Below, piece by piece: positions 40,301-48,107 of a DNA stretch of 64,000 nucleotides. How positions within the stretch are numbered: position 1 is the first letter of the stretch; each line of letters begins with the position of its first letter. The notes below the pieces were generated by a model, which was not told the DNA's origin, did not search any database, and saw nothing but the letters and a program-made list of their open reading frames with translations. Made by a program: the position numbers and the translations under genes. Source of the stretch: Rugalucina vietnamica (lineage: Eukaryota; Mollusca; Bivalvia; Lucinida; Lucinidae); contig OZ024875.1 in NCBI GenBank assembly GCA_964017185.1, positions 60,507,043 to 60,571,042 of the forward strand, written 5' to 3'.

Positions 40301-43300
40301 TTTCCTAGTTCTCTTATAATGGTCCTCTTCCATGTCGTTTCCACTGAAATGTATATCAGCTAAATCTAGAACATCAGTAACAGCACAAAACATACAAAAT
40401 GGAAGTTCAGGTCAATATAAAAACAACAAAATTGTAGACAAATAATTAAATTAAACACATGATTTTTAAGAAAAAAAAAAAAGAGAGAACAAACGGCAGA
40501 ATGTAATTCATGAACGTAGTAAATGATGAAATAGACACAGTGGTACTGACACTGGAATACTATTAGATATTGGCATGTTGGATATGGATTTGAAATGCTT
40601 CTTCCTGACCAATGTGATGTCAAAGGTAGCTTTTAGCTGCGGTTCGTCGAAGCAAGGGAATGCCTTTCTTGCATCCGTAGGTTGAAACTGCGTTACAGCA
40701 GCATAGCTGGAAAGGAAGAAAAATGTATTCTGTCTTGGATTTTCATAACAATATTTAAAACTCCCTGTATTGTACACTTATGTACATAGTGATACTGTAT
40801 TGTTACTATGATTTTATTCTTAGCAATAAATCTAAAAACTTTTGAAAATGTAAACCTTGTAATGCTTTGAATATGCGCTTGATGTTGTACTTAATCTCAT
40901 CAACTCATTTACATGTACATGAATAGATTATAAAAATTGTTAACCTTGTCTTATCTCCCTGTTGAAACGAGGTTAGATATAATCCTTTCATATCGTCCTT
41001 CAAATGCCCAATGAATTCCATTTCTAGGAAATAAATGCGTCCCGCCATTGCTGATTTATCAAGGTGGATAATCAGAAACTGTCTGTCTTTGTCCTCGGAG
41101 TGAGAGACGTAGTTGGGGGAGCTGCTGTCTGATTTGGAACCGAATCTCGGGGAGCTTATCTGAGTTAACAAATAAACAAAATAAGGTATGTCTAAAAGTG
41201 TCATGAAAACGAAGCAGCAGCAGAAAAAGACTGACCAGAAGTGTTTAAGAAGGTCTTATGTACGCGATACGGATGACTATGGACTTATCAGTATATAGTT
41301 GTGCTAGGTATATAACACACTTGTGCTGCCTTGCATTTGCAAAACTGAAATAATTTTAATGTTTTATACTAAAATAATTTTTATAAAACGTAATTTCATT
41401 ATCCATTTGTACATGTATTATTTACACGTGTGTTATTCTATACATTTATCTAAATACAAAAGTTTTGACAATTCACTGACAAATGAATGAATATTCGTGC
41501 TTAATATATATAGATTGTTTTCGTCGTAGCATATCTATTGTATGTGTCAAACTTTAAAAGGTCCATATCGTTCTTAAGAACAATTATGCCATTTTATTCC
41601 TCTAAAGCTGTAACAATCCTTATTTGAGCGATGTAGAAGAACTTACATTAAGTTGGTTTGTATGCAGTGTTACATTTTGTGTTGCTTCCGTACAGTTCAT
41701 TTCAATCTTGACATGCCCCTCGAAAGCAAATTTTGCTGGATCATCTCCGTAAATATGGGGTGTAATTTTCAGGGTATAGTGGAGAGGTGTCCAAGCCTTT
41801 GGCAATCTGATGTCGGTGAGAGCCACCGGTGTTTTCTCTGAAGTTGTTGGCGTAGATGACGAAGTCGTTTCTGCTAATGGCGGACATGGTGTGGTTACTG
41901 TCAGAGTGAAAAGTACTGATCATGAACATGAAATACCAAATGAGCCTGTGCGTGAGAATACCAACAATTCTGGTTTCGACCAGGTCCAACAAAAACTTGG
42001 TTGTACAGTCAGAGAAGATGGCTAGAAGCTAGAAATTTTGGATAAAAGTAGTTCTCAAAAAGAGTGTACTATCCATGTAGCGAAAACAAAGGCGCTGATC
42101 AGCTTCGCGGTTACCGCGAAGCTGGTATGCGCCTTTTTTTCGCTTTATGCAAATTGTTGGTTTTCCCATGCAGCGGTTCGAATAATTTTACATGATGCTC
42201 ACAAAGTTAAAATGTATGCGATATGGACCAAAACAAGGGAACGACTTGCAAAACTGATATCAAATGGTTTCACACTGAGTGTCACTTTGGACACATTGCT
42301 ATTTACTCGTACAATACGCAATATTGATAATAGACTTTGACAGCAACGCAGGAACCGGGAAGGTTCTCAGGGCCAGTAAGGTAGATAATAAAAATAAAAC
42401 AGAGATCCTTTAAGACCAGTGAACATATAAGTGAGAAAGAGGACGGGCCATACCGCGGTTTCGGCTACTTAAGGCTCTTCAGTGACCCTATATATTTAGC
42501 AACATGGAGCAAAAGATAATTACTGTAATTTTACATTTTTCAACAGCGTAGTTAATACATAGACCAGTAAAAACCAAATGGGGTCAAATATATTTAAACC
42601 TTGCTAAACTGATAATAATTGTCTGATTTCTCAGAATACCCTCGCTGATCTCAAAGGACCAAAAGGAAAATATTATCTGCGCTATGGCTGACGTACGGGG
42701 AGACCTTTTAGGACCGCCACACGGAGAGTCCATGTGTACATTGAAGAGCGACCATCTTAGGCGCAAGACCATGTAACTAGCTTGACCAGTAAACAAAACA
42801 ATAGGTCAGGAACTGATACAAATATAAATGATCAGAAATAAACACCCACCTTTGAACCTTAATGATTTGGGAAAATAACTAAACAACTATATACGAAACA
42901 GATTTTTCAGTCAATTTACTAGGCCAGAAAGCTACACAAAATTGCAACGCTCAGCGTGTGTGCCTTCTCGAATAATTAAAACACTATAACACTCCGAACC
43001 AATACTTACTGGTCGCTTTGTCCCCTGTCTGAGTCTGTACAACACTACCGTCTTTGCCCCTACCGCCCGGGAATGTACATTCTAGAGTACGATTCTCAGC
43101 AAAGTGGACTATCAGACCAACGCCTACTGATATTGCTATGGCCAGTAGAGCAATTATGACACCTAGAAGAAAGAGAAAATTAGGGATAACAGATACTTCG
43201 GTGGTTGCAAATACACGTGGCCCAGTCACGTACTTTGGACACATTGACTTAACGCCACACGTCACGAAAACATGTCCGTGTAATGTATACCCCCTTGAAT

Positions 43301-43697
43301 CCCCCTTTCGTATAGCAAAACTGGGGTATGCAGGGGTATACCTATTTTTCTTATTTTTGCTCCAAAATATAGATTGTGGGTACTCGTTAGAGCCGCCTCG
43401 GCGAGGCGGTTCTAACCTGTTCACACAATCTATGCTTTGAGCACAAATAAGAAAAATATAAAAAAAATCAGCTGAAAATGTTAAATTTTAAAGCTCAAAA
43501 ATATCTGTTTATTGCATGGACGAAAGAAACCGATGAGGTGAATCAACACTATGTTACTCTCGAATGTTAGAACGAATAAAGCAAACAAAAACATGCTTAC
43601 CAGTTGTAGCGCTGACATAACACCCACCCCCTTTCTTCATAGTACTCCCTCCACCTGCTACTTCAGATTCTTCTGATACGTCAGTAAACTTATACAT
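14897..43697 (-). CDS. Membrane-anchored M1 zinc aminopeptidase with two tandem catalytic domains (aminopeptidase N-like)
   Basis: M1 aminopeptidases remove N-terminal residues from peptides using one zinc ion; aminopeptidase N types are type II membrane ectoenzymes. About 43 exons read N to C from 43697 down to a stop at 14897. The order is cytoplasmic tail, one membrane helix, Ser/Thr/Pro stalk, M1 domain 1 (exons 41647-41897 to 29392-29473), the linking exon 28674-29067, then M1 domain 2 ending EWLDKMHF. Each domain has GAMEN, HELAH, NEGFA, an ISYxKG tyrosine region and an ERAP1-like helical C-terminal part. Paired exons match in length (for example 156/156, 118/118, 121/121, 114/114, 135/135, 98/98, 131/131, 56/56, 148/148, 77/77, 168/168, 141/141), showing internal duplication. 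The length would be about 1,890 residues, twice the usual size. Lesions in both halves (36642-36706, 24332-24765, 20966-21147) mean the allele shown may be inactive or contain assembly errors. Confidence 0.85.
15505..15740. mobile_element. Foldback element family M1, copy e
   Basis: Duplicate of 6922-7157, in the intron between the last-but-two and last-but-one aminopeptidase exons. Confidence 0.85.
16064..16299. mobile_element. Foldback element family M1, copy f, complete
   Basis: Ends are TGAGCCGCCTCATGGGAAAA and TTTTCCCACGAGACGGCTCA. The palindromic core is GATCAGCTTCGCGGTAACCG plus complement. The second duplication unit ends inside it at 16274. Confidence 0.9.
16394..16507. mobile_element. 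114-bp palindromic element packed with TGACGTCA sites
   Basis: The sequence is nearly self-complementary about 16450/16451, from AATCCCAGCAGGCACATGAC to GTCATGTGCCCGCTGGGATT. It contains four exact TGACGTCA octamers (the cAMP-response element consensus) and several GACGTC variants. It lies in an aminopeptidase intron (between exons 16780-16947 and 15882-16022). It is probably a short MITE. Confidence 0.8.
18070..18358 (-). mobile_element. tRNA-derived SINE in intron
   Basis: On the minus strand the head reads GCCTCCGTGGCGCAGTGGTT (A-box region) and then GGTTCAATCC (B-box) about 50 nt later, as in a tRNA-related RNA polymerase III promoter. The body continues to about 18070; that end is approximate and I found no clear target duplication. 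Confidence 0.7.
18903..19860. mobile_element. 958-bp non-autonomous DNA transposon with 19-bp perfect TIRs
   Basis: The left end ATTTAAGGATGTTCGCTGC is the exact reverse complement of the right end GCAGCGAACATCCTTAAAT. It contains only short frames, with a repeated phrase TATAGGGTAGTGTGCAT. It lies in an aminopeptidase intron between exons 20211-20341 and 18739-18794. The superfamily is not clear; no obvious target duplication. Confidence 0.85.
20966..21147 (-). CDS. Domain 2 exon with a GT-to-GA donor
   Basis: It encodes the hinge and start of the helical domain ([19 protein letters not shown] ... GKYHSPY). The matching domain 1 exon (36143-36321) ends CCATTTGG followed by GTAAGAC. Here the same place reads CCATACAA followed by GAAAGT, i.e. 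GTAAGT with T changed to A. The exon length (182 against 179) and the next exon's phase both require the cut at this GA. The nearest downstream GT would shift the frame. Confidence 0.7.
22330..22980 (-). mobile_element. RT element 3' tail, solo copy R2
   Basis: Tail only, no RT coding. It contains an internal tandem duplication of about 70 bp (GATGAATCAAAAACCAGGAC ... TCCCTGGGCGCCGAATAA occurs twice near 22780-22970). It lies in the aminopeptidase intron between exons 23018-23152 and 22029-22094, in the sense direction. Confidence 0.75.
23493..23532. repeat. (CA)20 microsatellite
   Basis: Uninterrupted CA repeat of about 40 nt in an aminopeptidase intron. Confidence 0.95.
23593..23706 (-). 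CDS. Domain 2 exon with WFGDLVT and the third zinc ligand (NEGFA)
   Basis: It encodes [20 protein letters not shown] then [18 protein letters not shown]. The Glu of NEGFA is the third zinc ligand of M1 enzymes (HExxH-x18-E). It is 114 nt, equal to its domain 1 partner 38323-38436. Acceptor TTTTAG, donor GTGGGG. Confidence 0.85.
23768..23880 (-). pseudogene. Second, diverged copy of the NEGFA exon (vestigial or alternative)
   Basis: An open stretch reads [20 protein letters not shown] then [16 protein letters not shown] and lies just upstream (on the minus strand) of the normal NEGFA exon. It keeps DWW, DLWLNE and the zinc-ligand Glu, but has one extra residue, NEAFA in place of NEGFA, no clear WFG start or AG acceptor in register, and TATTG where the donor should be. 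Its coding has no stop. It is probably an old exon duplicate; use as an alternative exon is not excluded. Confidence 0.6.
24332..24765 (-). pseudogene. Domain 2 catalytic exon (GAMEN and HELAH) split by a mobile element
   Basis: The exon starts [20 protein letters not shown] and continues YRESAM. It is then interrupted at 24687 by a 274-bp foldback element and resumes [20 protein letters not shown] then AHELAHM to a GTATGT donor. The 5-nt GATGT (ACATC on +, 24409-24413 and 24688-24692) flanks the insert. Without the element and one GATGT the exon is 155 nt, exactly the size of the domain 1 partner 38845-38999. Reading through, a TGA stop follows two codons into the insert. As shown, domain 2 loses HExxH and everything after it. 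Confidence 0.85.
24414..24687. mobile_element. Foldback element family M2, copy a (inserted in coding exon)
   Basis: Ends are ACGATAACATGTCCGTG and CATGGGCATGTTTTCATAATG. The centre is a long hairpin around CCGCCTCGGCGAGGCGG with arms containing GTGGGTACTCGTTAGAA. Relatives are at 43262-43524, 51229-51511 and 60775-60971. Confidence 0.85.
25596..27314. mobile_element. hAT-like non-autonomous transposon, 1719 bp, with 8-bp target duplication
   Basis: It begins CAGGGCTGTAGTAATTGTAATC and ends GACTCCAGCCCTG. It is flanked by a perfect 8-bp duplication, GATGAAAC, at 25588-25595 and 27315-27322. Short CAGGG-type termini with an 8-bp duplication are the mark of the hAT superfamily. Both subterminal regions are rich in AATTGTAATC repeats. 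No transposase frame is seen. It lies in the aminopeptidase intron between exons 27450-27567 and 25199-25319. Confidence 0.85.
28148..28176. repeat. (GA)n microsatellite
   Basis: About 14 GA units directly next to aminopeptidase exon 27961-28116, on the acceptor side. Confidence 0.9.
28674..29067 (-). CDS. Junction exon: end of M1 domain 1 fused in frame to start of M1 domain 2
   Basis: One open exon encodes the C-terminal helix of domain 1 ([20 protein letters not shown] ... [19 protein letters not shown]). It then passes without a break into the N-terminal strand region of a new M1 domain ([20 protein letters not shown] ... [20 protein letters not shown]). The second part aligns with domain 1's own start ([20 protein letters not shown]). 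No stop, start or splice site separates them. The strong donor after VYTG (GTAAGA) leaves phase 1. The next exon fits that phase only with an internal acceptor at 28485/28486, while the better-looking acceptor at 28519/28520 needs phase 0; this joint is uncertain. Confidence 0.85.
29150..29262. repeat. Dispersed repeat D (CCGCGGTATGGCCCA), copy 1
   Basis: Contains AAACCGCGGTATGGCCCATC and CACTGCTCTTAAAGGATCTC. Related stretches: 35636-35835, 36045-36130, 36860-37115 (inverted), 42395-42660 (inverted) and weakly 56880-56965. Confidence 0.7.
29392..43697 (-). CDS. N-terminal anchor and first M1 domain of the double aminopeptidase: exon list
   Basis: Exons N to C are 43601-43697, 43010-43162, 41647-41897, 40945-41159, 40551-40706, 40226-40343, 39370-39490, 38845-38999, 38323-38436, 37845-37979, 37224-37289, 36642-36706 (1 nt short), 36143-36321, 35326-35423, 34891-35021, 32514-32569, 31431-31578, 31163-31239, 30635-30745, 30163-30330, 29734-29874 and 29392-29473. 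The chain continues in the junction exon 28674-29067. Landmarks are [119 protein letters not shown] and [18 protein letters not shown]. The donors at 40551 (GTCAGT) and 35326 (GTTATT) are weak but are the ones that keep phase. Confidence 0.82.
31806..32233 (-). pseudogene. Non-LTR retrotransposon 3' fragment with CCHC-type end
   Basis: The frame [20 protein letters not shown] ... [18 protein letters not shown] shows the C-x2-C-x8-H-x4-C pattern found after the RT domain of several non-LTR elements. Upstream, an out-of-frame piece [20 protein letters not shown] looks like its continuation, which implies a frameshift. It lies in the aminopeptidase intron between exons 32514-32569 and 31431-31578. 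A dead relic. Confidence 0.6.
32315..32490 (-). mobile_element. SINE fragment (3' half) close to an exon donor
   Basis: Reverse complement matches the SINEs at 54850 and 55603: GGGACGTAAAACTG tail, CACCTGACACACCCGCAAGC on the + strand, and the ATTCGCGCCTCGCATGGGGC B-box region. The tRNA head is missing. It ends about 25 nt from the donor of exon 32514-32569. Confidence 0.75.
32680..33940 (+). mobile_element. RT element copy R3 (RT fragment plus full tail)
   Basis: It starts abruptly inside the RT frame at DNPYFEGM, carries the RT end (stop at 33347-33349) and then the full 3' tail through GATCTTTGCCTACTTGTACC. It lies antisense in the aminopeptidase intron between exons 34891-35021 and 32514-32569. 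A solo tail in the same direction follows at 34172-34749. Confidence 0.8.
32684..33349 (+). pseudogene. Reverse transcriptase C-terminal fragment (copy R3)
   Basis: Same protein as the fragment at 2139-2840, but truncated after the YxDD box, so it begins at [20 protein letters not shown]. It differs from R1 at a few sites (for example [20 protein letters not shown] against [20 protein letters not shown]). No intact copy is in the window. Confidence 0.75.
34172..34749 (+). mobile_element. RT element 3' tail, solo copy R4
   Basis: Starts at GCTTGGCCCACCGGGGTCCA and runs to GATCTTTGCCTACTTGTAC, with ACCGAGGACCGAAG-type and CACCTCGGTTTTTGGAGTGG blocks. No RT coding. Confidence 0.75.
35636..35835. 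repeat. Dispersed repeat D, copy 2
   Basis: Has CTCACTGCTCTTAAAGGATA and ends GATTCATTTTCTAACC. It is partly inverted relative to 36860-37140, which lies 1.1 kb away in the next intron but one. Confidence 0.6.
35881..35950 (-). mobile_element. Very old relic of the RT tail
   Basis: About 70 nt resembling the tail start: GCAATGATCAGGAAATGACG, TTCCCACTTCAAAAACGGAG. Confidence 0.5.
36045..36130. repeat. Dispersed repeat D, copy 3
   Basis: GAAACCGCGGTATGGCCCAT followed by CTCACTGCTCATAAAAGATC, ending just before the donor of exon 36143-36321. Confidence 0.65.
36642..36706 (-). pseudogene. Domain 1 exon with a 1-nt deletion (frameshift)
   Basis: The partner exon in domain 2 (21508-21573) is 66 nt and encodes [20 protein letters not shown]. 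This exon is 65 nt. It reads LYLNRHS in frame, then only after a +1 shift continues [15 protein letters not shown], the expected family sequence. Both splice sites are intact and the flanking exons are phase 0. One missing base after CATAG accounts for everything. It could be a real null allele or a consensus error in the assembly. Confidence 0.75.
36860..37115. repeat. Dispersed repeat D, copy 4 (inverted)
   Basis: GATCCTTTAAGAGCAGTGAA ... GGCCATACCGCGGTTTTG ... GCAACATGGAGC; the complement of copies 1-3. Confidence 0.7.
37531..37795 (-). mobile_element. RT element 3' tail, solo copy R5
   Basis: GGTACAAGTAGGCAAAGATC to ACCACAGAAGTATCG, the terminal 265 nt of the tail, next to exon 37845-37979. 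Confidence 0.75.
38323..38436 (-). CDS. Domain 1 exon with WFGDLVT and NEGFA
   Basis: Encodes [20 protein letters not shown] then [18 protein letters not shown]. The third zinc ligand (Glu of NEGFA) is present. Clean TTTCAG acceptor; donor GTTCAG. Confidence 0.85.
38845..38999 (-). CDS. Domain 1 catalytic exon with GAMEN and HELAH
   Basis: Encodes [20 protein letters not shown] then [20 protein letters not shown] then [17 protein letters not shown] is the exopeptidase motif; HELAH supplies two zinc-binding His and the catalytic Glu. Domain 1 is therefore catalytically complete apart from the downstream frameshift at 36642-36706. HELAHM (Met where most family members have Gln) is shared with domain 2. 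Confidence 0.88.
39800..40140 (-). mobile_element. RT element 3' tail, solo copy R6
   Basis: GGTACAAGTAGGCAAAGATC through CGGGCTTAAACCG to CCTCACCCTCAGCTTCCGC, about 85 nt from the donor of exon 40226-40343. Confidence 0.75.
41647..41897 (-). CDS. Stalk and first strands of M1 domain 1
   Basis: It begins with a Thr/Ser/Pro-rich stalk ([20 protein letters not shown]), likely O-glycosylated. It passes into [20 protein letters not shown] and a strand region ending LHTNQLN. The acceptor CTCTGACAG has a foldback element only 44 nt upstream (41941-42180). Confidence 0.85.
41941..42180. mobile_element. Foldback element family M1, copy g
   Basis: Ends TGAGCCTGTGCGTGAGAATA and TTTTCCCATGCAGCGGTTCG are degraded, but the core GATCAGCTTCGCGGTTACCG palindrome is intact. 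It sits just before an aminopeptidase exon acceptor. Confidence 0.8.
42395..42660. repeat. Dispersed repeat D, copy 5 (inverted)
   Basis: GAGATCCTTTAAGACCAGTG, GGGCCATACCGCGGTTTCGG, GCAACATGGAGCAAAAGATA. Confidence 0.7.
43010..43162 (-). CDS. Transmembrane anchor exon of the aminopeptidase
   Basis: A roughly 20-residue hydrophobic helix ([20 protein letters not shown]) at about residues 33-53 is followed by [14 protein letters not shown] and a Gly/Gln/Thr-rich linker. It fits a signal anchor of a type II ectoenzyme. Confidence 0.85.
43262..43524. mobile_element. Foldback element family M2, copy b
   Basis: GTCACGAAAACATGTCCGTG left end; hairpin centre GCCGCCTCGGCGAGGCGGTT; right end decayed. 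It lies in the first intron of the aminopeptidase gene. Confidence 0.8.
43601..43697 (-). CDS. First coding exon of the aminopeptidase (cytoplasmic tail)
   Basis: ATG at 43695-43697 starts [20 protein letters not shown] and continues [12 protein letters not shown] to a GTAAGC donor. The next exon restores frame and begins the membrane helix. I chose this start because it gives a short polar N-terminus directly before the anchor. A transcript would be needed to exclude a further 5' coding exon. Confidence 0.7.
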
Positions 43698-45795
43698 CAA
43701 TTCAGATCGTCACAGCGTAGTCACGTCCAAAATCCCTTGCAATTAAAACTTTGCAGCTTTGAGATAAAAGTCGACTACTCTATTAATAGACTTAAAACTC
43801 TACAAATACAAACATTATAGATGCAGATCAGATACGCGACCTAGGTGAAGCACGCCGCAACCTAGTGCCTTTCTAGCAAGTCCTACTGGACTGGACTGCA
43901 AACTGAAAAGTCAGTCAGCTTTTACTGAGAGTAGCATCAGTGATATTCCAGAGATGTTTATTGCCTATAATTCCTTGATATCTTGGCAAGTCATGAGTGG
44001 TGTTAGCATATTAAAAAGGGTATTATCCTAAGTAGCCTTATGCACTAGTATAGATAAAACACTTGTTCGGTTGCTAAGATTGTGGATATATTTTATTCAT
44101 ATCATCAGTATACGTTTGCATTGCCATCACGTGTGTTCATTTTTGCATAAAACGGCAAACACCTCAATTTGACTAAACGTCATGCCACAACGCTTCTTGT
44201 CACAGAACAGTCTAAATCACCAACATTTTTATTGCCTACAAAACAAGTAGCTAAAAAGTCAACGATTGCTCACCTGAAAATGAACAAGTTCATGACGGAT
44301 TACGACGGACCATACTAGTTATACTACACTACTAAACTAAGTTTGACAGGGATCAAAACTTTTTTCACCGTATGTCATACTGGTATTCTAACATCCAAAC
44401 TTTTGCTATCGAATTGTAGCAGAATCATCACTGTAAGAGTATTCCACCTTTCTTTCGCGTTATATGTTTGCGTTCCTCGAAGTTTTGCAGAAACAATGGG
44501 ACCCCCGCCCCCCCAACCCACTAAAACTGACGTTGTCACTGCTGCCTCAGTACCCTGTCATTCTCTTTCGTTCAACGTTTTTACTGATTCAATCAACTGG
44601 AAAAATGTTCTGATAAAACATGTTAATACTCTTTTAAAGAACATTTTAATGGAAATTTGGGTAGTGTGATAAAAGATGTTGATAACGCATTTTTGAAACG
44701 CCGTTTTTGAAGAAACTTGTTTGTTCATCGATATAGTTTTCAGTTTCATACAGTGCAAAGGAAAACGTTTATGTTTGGTTAAAATATGTTTTTATATATA
44801 TATAAAAAAATAACGATTTTCAGGATATTTTCAAACTCTCGAATCAAAGCAACAACATTTAATTCTTATCTGTTGAATACCAGTCACGAGGGTTCAATGA
44901 CATAAATGGATAGGATAGGAAGCAGTGTCAACTTATATTTTACCAGGGAACAAAACTGCAAGACTAGCATTCGGCAGCAAACTGACGAAAATAAGGTGGA
45001 ATGTTAGCACAGTGATGGTTCTGATAAATATCTATAGCATTAGATTACCAGTATGACCTGTGTAAAGACGTTTCGATCCCTAATATAGAATACCTATGGT
45101 TCGTCATCATCCGTCATGAACTTGTTCATTCTCAGGTGAGCAATCATTGGCATTTTAGCTACTTGTTTCGTAGGCAATAAAAATGTCGGTGGTATGGGCT
45201 GTTCTCATTATGTGTGCAACACTTTTCTTTTTAAAAGTCGTTAAAAAGCATTTTTCAAAATAAGGTGTTTATAACCAGGTGAACAGTTTCCTTTTTAATA
45301 TGACAATAGTTTCTCTATTTCATAACCAGGTCCTTTTCTCATGCTAAGCTCAGCTGAAACTAAAATTTATCCTGCTCATAAATTTTAAAATATCAACACT
45401 TGTTGGCCTTTTAACATTTATTAGATGGATAAATTTTCGTCTCTGCTATTCTAAACCTGAATGTTCTACAAATTTTGATTATTTCTGTATTTATGAGCAA
45501 TTTAAATTTCATGCTCAGCTGAGCTGAGCAAGAAAAACTTTAATAATCTCAAGGCCAGGCAAGTGGTTTTTAAAAAAGATTGCCAAAAGGTTGGGGTATA
45601 TCAAACAATGGGAAATCAAATCAAGCATCTTTTCTATAGTTTATTTTGCAAAGCTTAACAATGTCAGTATAAAAGCAAATAAAAACAAATCACATAAATG
45701 AGCCTTCTTACAGGTAAACATGTCTTCTGTATATAAGTTGTCAGTGAACATATAGCTGTTTGGTATTGGTTCAAAGATTCAGACATACATACAAA
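43698..45795. other. Upstream flank of the aminopeptidase gene
   Basis: It should hold the 5' UTR and promoter of the minus-strand gene, but I recognise no clear TATA or initiator. An inverted repeat (44221-45192) occupies its middle. Short frames such as 44343-44669 have no recognisable domain. Confidence 0.5.
44221..45192. repeat. Inverted repeat with arms of about 92 bp
   Basis: 44221-44312 (CCAACATTTTTATTGCCTAC ... GAACAAGTTCATGACGGATT) is nearly the reverse complement of 45101-45192 (TCCGTCATGAACTTGTTCAT ... GGCAATAAAAATGTCGG), separated by about 790 nt. It may be a TIR element of about 970 bp without coding. Confidence 0.75.
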
Positions 45796-46031
45796 TGAGC
45801 CGCCTCGTGGGAAAACCAACAATGTGGTTTCCGAACAGGTCCGACGCAAACCGGCCTGTACAAGCACAGAAAAGAGCTAGAAGCTTGAAATTTCGGATTC
45901 AAGTAGAAGAGGAATTGTACTATCCGAGTAGCGAAAACAAAGGCGCTGATCAGCTTCGCGGTTACCGCGAAGCTGATCTGTGCCTTTGTTTTCGCCTATG
46001 CAGATTGTTGGTTTTCCCATGGGGCGGCTCA
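45796..46031. mobile_element. Foldback element family M1, copy h
   Basis: Ends TGAGCCGCCTCGTGGGAAAA and TTTTCCCATGGGGCGGCTCA; core GATCAGCTTCGCGGTTACCG. One of the best preserved copies. Confidence 0.9.
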
Positions 46032-46479
46032 AATATACATGTACATGAATTTCAATATTTAATGTAACAGTATCAACATTTGTGTTGTGATAAAACGACG
46101 ATAAAATTTTCTGAAACAGGAATCAAATAAGAAAATGATTTATAGATAAACTTGTGCGCCTTCTTGTGTACTACGGATAAAAAGGGTTGAACTTTTTATA
46201 GATATTCTTAAAACATACAACACTTCAGTGACCAAGTTCCATATACAGAAAACAAACTACTCATGACAAGGCCCTACTGGTCCTGCTGTTTACAATAATT
46301 AGGTTAAAATTGTGTGAAAAATAGTTTCATGGGTTTGTGAAAATGTGAAAAAAATGTATTGTGACGAGTCATGTTTGAAAATGTTGTCAACCTTGGCTCA
46401 GCACAACATTTTTCTCAGACTTCAGCATTCTGTATACCCATGATGCAACCAAATTTCTAATGCTGCAGATTGATATTGA

Positions 46480-46685
46480 TGCAGCATTTCATGACACGTG
46501 ACAAAAAGCAATATGCTTATTTGAAGTCTAGTTGATTTGGCTACAACCTACAGCCAAGCAAAATCAAATTTACAAATACCTCCAGTGAGGCAATGAACTC
46601 TTTGCTGTAGGTTGAAGCCCAATAAATCAGGCTTCCAATTACTGCCTTGCAGTTTGTCAAGTGTCGTGTAATGTTGTATTAATCT
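46480..46685. repeat. Short inverted-repeat element
   Basis: GACACGTGACAAAAAGCAAT at the left pairs with AGTTTGTCAAGTGTCGTGTA at the right. Inside, GGCTACAACCTACAGCC pairs with GCTGTAGGTTGAAGCC. Probably a MITE; limits approximate. Confidence 0.55.
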
Positions 46686-46849
46686 GAGCTGTAAGAATCA
46701 TGGAGATGTACGATCAAATGCTTCAATAATTGTGTATCATGCATGGGTTTTTAAATGTACATGTTTAATGCAATATGCTTTAAAAAATCATAGGGTGATA
46801 GTTTGGCTTCCAGTTAAGAAATGGATTAACCCAAAGTTGTCACTTGATT

Positions 46850-47086
46850 TGAGCCATGATGCAAGAAAACCAGTCTTCCGGGTTTCCGACCAGGTCCGAC
46901 ACAAACCGACCTGTACGGTCTCAGAAAAAGGCCAGAAGCTTGAAATTTCGGATTTAGGAAGAAGCGGAATTGTTCTATCCATGCAGCGAATACAAAGGTG
47001 CTGATCAGTTGTGCAGTTACTGCGAAGCTGATCTGCGCCTTTGTTTTCACATATGCAAAAATCTAGTTTTCTCATGATACGGCTCA
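46850..47086. mobile_element. Foldback element family M1, copy i
   Basis: TGAGCCATGATGCAAGAAAA and TTTTCTCATGATACGGCTCA ends; core partly decayed. Confidence 0.8.
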
Positions 47087-47194
47087 TTTAAGGTGTATGA
47101 TAGTTTCTGTAAAGCTCCAAATTAAGGCACTGAATGAGCTATGTTTTCAAATAAACATTTATATCTGATTTTATTCTTATTCAACTTCTAAATT

Positions 47195-47355
47195 TACTGT
47201 TTTGAGGTTTAACATCCCAGTCAACTATTTTTCAGTCATGCCACGACAGAGCCACCACTTCCTATTAACCAGTACTTTGGGGACTAAATGTGCATTGCTA
47301 AAGGACAAAACACGGTGCAGACAGTGGGGACTGAACACAAGATTGCTTAAACACA
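47195..47355 (-). mobile_element. SINE-like fragment
   Basis: AGGTTTAACATCCCAGTCAA and TTTTTCAGTCATG match the tail of the SINE at 58923-59105. A B-box-like stretch remains near GGGGACTGAACACAAG. Confidence 0.5.
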
Positions 47356-47794
47356 ACATGAAGTTGGCCTCTGGAGCCAAAATCTTTATAAAACATTTTA
47401 AACATTGTATATAATATCTGAGAACAGTATGGTCTATAAGATTTCATATCTTGGTACTACATGGAATATGTTGATAGGAAATCAGATGAAGGGGATTATA
47501 TGGTTAGGGATAATCTTTATCTTTTTTTCTAAAATCAGGTTAAAAGTTACCCATTAGAGGATAGCCACGACTTGTTTTATAGAGAACTGACAGATCATTG
47601 ATATATACATGTAGATGCAATACAGATGATGTTCCGATAATGCCCAAATATACTATGGAGATACACATAAGATGTTATGAGTATGAAAATGTTTAGTGTT
47701 ATTATGTTCAGTATGCAATGCTTTGAGACCTCTTCATAAATAATGATAAATGAATGGCTAACAACTTGAATCTTGTGATAACTGTGAAAACATT

Positions 47795-47989
47795 TGAGCC
47801 GTCTCGTGGGAAAACCAACAATGTGGTTTCCGAACAGGTCCGACACAACTCGACCTGTACAAGCACAGAAAAGAGCTAGAAGCATGAAATTTTGATTTTA
47901 AGTAGAAGAGGAATTGTACTATCCCTGTAGTTGATCTGCACCTTTGTTTTCGCCAATGCAGATTGTTGGTTGTCCCATGTGGTGGCTCA
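47795..47989. mobile_element. Foldback element family M1, copy j (core deleted)
   Basis: Flanks TGAGCCGTCTCGTGGGAAAA and GTCCCATGTGGTGGCTCA are present, but half of the central palindrome is missing. ATT is found on both sides, a possible 3-nt target duplication. Confidence 0.75.
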
Positions 47990-48107
47990 ATTTTGGCAGC
48001 ATGGGAAACACATAAGCAACATGAACTAATCTAATATTAAGGACATCACAAACACGTATAGTCAGGTGACAATACAACCAGATTTATTTTAGTACTGGTA
48101 AACAAAA

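Noticed and set aside
42984..43440. Long overlapping frames on both strands near the aminopeptidase N-terminus
   Set aside because: Only the minus-strand part 43010-43162 is an exon; the rest is the M2 foldback element, which is open on both strands because it is palindromic.
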